In this document: piece after piece, positions 57,730 through 60,000 of the stretch
Numbering within the stretch: position 1 is the stretch's first letter
How the letters are laid out: every line of letters starts with the position of its first letter
Assembly (NCBI RefSeq): GCF_964355755.1
Contig: NC_092672.1
Location: 18,350,501 to 18,410,500, forward strand
Source: Antedon mediterranea
Taxonomy: Eukaryota; Echinodermata; Crinoidea; Comatulida; Antedonidae
Reading direction: 5' to 3'
Length of the DNA: 60,000 nucleotides
Notes under the pieces: generated by a model
What the model was told of the DNA's origin: nothing
The model's database searches: none
What the model saw: the letters and a program-made list of their open reading frames with translations, nothing else
Program-made: the position numbers and the translations under genes

Positions 57730-58075
57730 ATGGCGACTGCCGAGTGCTTTTGTTGCAAGGTGCATCATAAATGTTGTATTATGTTGGATAAATCGTGAAT
57801 TTAACTACACAAAATCACTGAATAATATTCCTGTTTTTAATTTTCAAACACTTGCTGAGTGGTTTGCGTCTGCTCCAAAGGATAGTGGCGCAAAATCTTG
57901 GAAATTTTTCAAGGAAAGGTACGTCCACGATGTGCTCGTGTCTCCGCCAGTGGCGTTGCCTGATGTGGTACTCGGTCTACTAGGCCTAGGCTTGGGTGTC
58001 TGTGAAAGCGCCGAAGAACATCACATAATACATGGAAGATGCCATAGGAGCATGAGAAGAATGAAAAATGAATGA
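57730..58075 (+). pseudogene. Unrecognised protein gene fragment with a Cys-rich start
   Basis: An ATG-led frame at 57730 reads MATAECFCCKVHHKCC and then stops. A second frame, open from about 57785 to a stop at 58073-58075, reads REFNYTKSLNNIPVFNFQ, LAEWFASAPKDSGAKSWKFF and then KERYVHDV. The two look like one protein separated by a one-base slip near 57780, since the Cys-rich end passes directly into the basic/aromatic segment. A donor-like GTACGT follows KER (about 57919). I do not recognise the family. The frame lies in a locally GC-richer patch, consistent with coding. Confidence 0.3.
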
Positions 58076-59060
58076 AAATGGCTAGGCCTAGACCATCATG
58101 CCCAAATAATTCTACAGTGAATATAAAACATAAGTTTAGAAAATAAATAACATCCTTACCATGCCATTCCATCAAAAGGCTAGTTTTGACGATTGCTTTT
58201 TAAGATGATCATCTCTCAGTTCTCCATGCTTTAACATACCTCGCTGTGTTTGTTTACCTTTGTATACCCACTAAAAGGTCAAACTGACGGTGACCTCGCG
58301 ACCGAGATATGTGTCTATTAAACACAAGTAATGGAAACACTAACTTTCCAAACAAAACTTGAATGGATTTCATCAGCACACATTATTGATAAATGTGTGG
58401 AAGACTTCTTTTAAGTATTCGATTAGATGACATTGGGTATACTTGGTCTAATACAACTTTCTCTCATTTGCGTTAATCTACAGTATGCACCATAAAGGTC
58501 AAAGGCAAAACTGCGTACTTTCAGACATCTTTGCATGAACTGTTTCATTAAACTAAATAGTAACATATATATTCTGAACAATTTGACACCAAAATAATAA
58601 TAATAATAATCTGTGACAACTATTTACTGAGATATGGCAATACCTTAAAATATGGGTCAAAGGTTAAAAATAGTACTTCCGGTCCCATTCCCTAACAACG
58701 GTTGAAATGTTGGATGTTTAAACACAGTATATTTTTAAAACTTTAAATGGTAATCGGAAAATTCTTTTGTAATGAAGCGCGAGTATTATCAATAAATCGA
58801 TGCCTCGATGCCTCATCACATTTGTAAAAAACCACTGGTCTAAATTGTAAGGCGGTCGTGGTCTTTATCGGGTTTACAAATTAGTGAAATGATACCTCTG
58901 CATTTTCCATGGGCCAAAAAGTGGAGTTCTAAAGACACTGATTACGGTAATTATGGATTATTATTCTTTATTTTGTAGTGATTTAGTATTAACATGTAAC
59001 ATGTTTTTTTCCAAAATTTGAGGAGACTATATTAGAACAGTTACATAAAGTAAGTACGAA
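58076..59060. other. Spacer without recognised genes
   Basis: AT-rich sequence with an (ATA)n run near 58595-58610. No repeat or coding sequence was identified. Confidence 0.3.
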
Positions 59061-59064
59061 ATGT

Positions 59065-59286
59065 ATCATAATGGGGGACTTTAATGAAAATCTTTTCAAA
59101 CAATCTTCTAGAGTGAATAATATAATGTCAGAGAATGGGTATCAACAACATGTTAAAAGTTCTACTACTGAAAGTAATACATTGATTGACCATATTTATA
59201 GCAAAGGTCTAGATTTAATACAGGCAGAAGTGATTCCAATTTATTATAGTTATCATAAAGCCATCCAAATTAAATTGTTTGTATAA
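59065..59286 (+). pseudogene. AP-endonuclease fragment (LINE or Helentron type)
   Basis: The frame starts IIMGDFNENLF and continues with a VNNIMSENGYQQHV helix, TLIDHIYSK and VIPIYYSYHKAIQI. GDFN is the catalytic Asp/Asn motif, TLIDHIY the following conserved block, and YYSYHKAI takes the place of the SDH motif. Such YYSxHxAI-type endonucleases occur in animal LINEs and fused to Rep-helicases of Helentrons. The surroundings give no further domain, so I cannot decide. Confidence 0.5.
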
Positions 59287-59810
59287 TCTGTATATAAACT
59301 TAGTTGTTATTAGGTAATGTTTTAGTATTACTTTTATGGAAAAAGGCTCGAAAAAATGGAAAACAAAACTTCAATAAAAGAAATTCATAACAACAAACTT
59401 TAAATATTTTTTAAAACTTAAAGCTGAAAACAAAAAAAAGTATTAAAATTATTTTTATAAACAAATACCCAGTAAAAAGGAATGTATGATATATGAGAAT
59501 TTTACATATATTACAGATATTTTCATTATTTGTGTTTTTCTTTTTGTGGCATGTATCACTTTTATTCAAAATCATTTAACATTAGATTATCACTAATAAT
59601 AGTTACAGTAATCAGATTGCTCATTCATTCATCTTTTTTTATGTTTGTGCCGGGAAACACAACATGAGAACTGAATGTCAAATAATGTTTTGCCACATTT
59701 AAACTGGGAAGTTTTTTTTTATCATTTGTAAAAATGATTTGTTAATTAATTGTGAGTATACAGCATAATGATTTATGGTTTGAAATAATGTAACTTTTGT
59801 TTTCGCATAG
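59287..59810. other. AT-rich spacer
   Basis: No recognised gene or repeat. Confidence 0.3.
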
Positions 59811-59945
59811 GGGTTCAAGATGTCAGAATTTGACGTACGAGATGAAGTAGTTAAACTTGTTTTGATCCGGCGACTGAAACGGTTGCGGCGGTCATGGATT
59901 CCCCTGTGAAGAGGAAAACGTTCCTGTCCGGAGTTGTGGAAGAGG
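59811..59945 (+). pseudogene. Candidate first coding exon at the right edge
   Basis: After TTTTCGCATAG the sequence has ATGTCAGAATTTGACG (ATG at 59820) and continues to a donor-like GTAATT at 59946. The first frame reads MSEFDVRDEVVKLV and then stops. One base away the frame continues DPATETVAAVMDSPVKRKTF to the donor, which looks protein-like. A one-base loss in the T-run near 59853 would explain this. The gene would run beyond the window. No family is recognised. Confidence 0.3.
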
Positions 59946-60000
59946 TAATTGAATTGTATATGAATTACTAGAGAAGTAAAAAAACAAACGTATAACTAAT

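Overview
The window looks like repeat-rich nuclear DNA from a marine invertebrate, probably a deuterostome such as an echinoderm. This rests on spliced genes with GT/AG introns, very AT-rich spacers, an abundance of the palindromic word TAGGCCTA, THAP-, BEN- and P2X7-type domains, and mobile elements of the Ty3/gypsy, BEL/Pao, Penelope, CR1-like LINE and cut-and-paste classes. The organism is inferred from composition and gene content only. Prokaryotic features (operons, RBS, CRISPR) are absent, and I saw no rRNA or intact tRNA gene.

Region 1-15 kb. A degraded THAP-domain transposase (768-2118) lies beside a Myb/SANT-like fragment and a complete 1.08-kb foldback element with a 10-bp target duplication (2471-3551). 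The gag-protease part of a Ty3/gypsy element (5289-7296) runs directly into BEL/Pao pol (7297-8440). An LTR-like sequence with a primer-binding-site-like word (8458-8690) is followed by a three-exon BEN-domain gene carrying one frameshift (8791-9482). A second BEL/Pao pol (9756-13790) is split by a 1.4-kb insertion flanked by GAGATC and by a LINE 3' end.

Region 15-25 kb is a nest of four levels. A CACTA-like transposase remnant (14908-15612 and 24369-24860) is split by an 8.7-kb CR1-like LINE. The LINE ORF2 is split by a 4.3-kb block holding an intron-bearing gene with a P2X7-intracellular ('ballast')-type cysteine domain. Exon 1 of that gene is split by a 2.36-kb element with ~550-bp terminal inverted repeats built on a 16-bp satellite word.

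Region 25-40 kb holds decayed retroelements: two Ty3/gypsy pols, LINE pieces, and a Penelope GIY-YIG fragment inside one gypsy pol. It also has a palindromic MITE, a possible OTU-like exon, a second BEN-like fragment and a 3 x 61-bp tandem repeat.

Region 40-53 kb holds two large foldback DNA elements. The first (40650-46143, TTA target duplication) has arms of ~146-bp tandem units around a cysteine-rich transposase-like pseudogene. The second (47263-52847, TA duplication) has arms capped by CGGGAT-rich minisatellites and sits in a repeat whose uninterrupted paralogue lies at 30296-30660, giving an internal empty-site control.

Region 53-60 kb has a 3.7-kb-spaced inverted repeat, several unrecognised or broken coding fragments, an AP-endonuclease fragment and one candidate exon near the right edge. 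Nearly all coding sequence is broken by frameshifts and stops. The best candidates for once-functional host-type genes are the BEN gene and the P2X7-domain gene.
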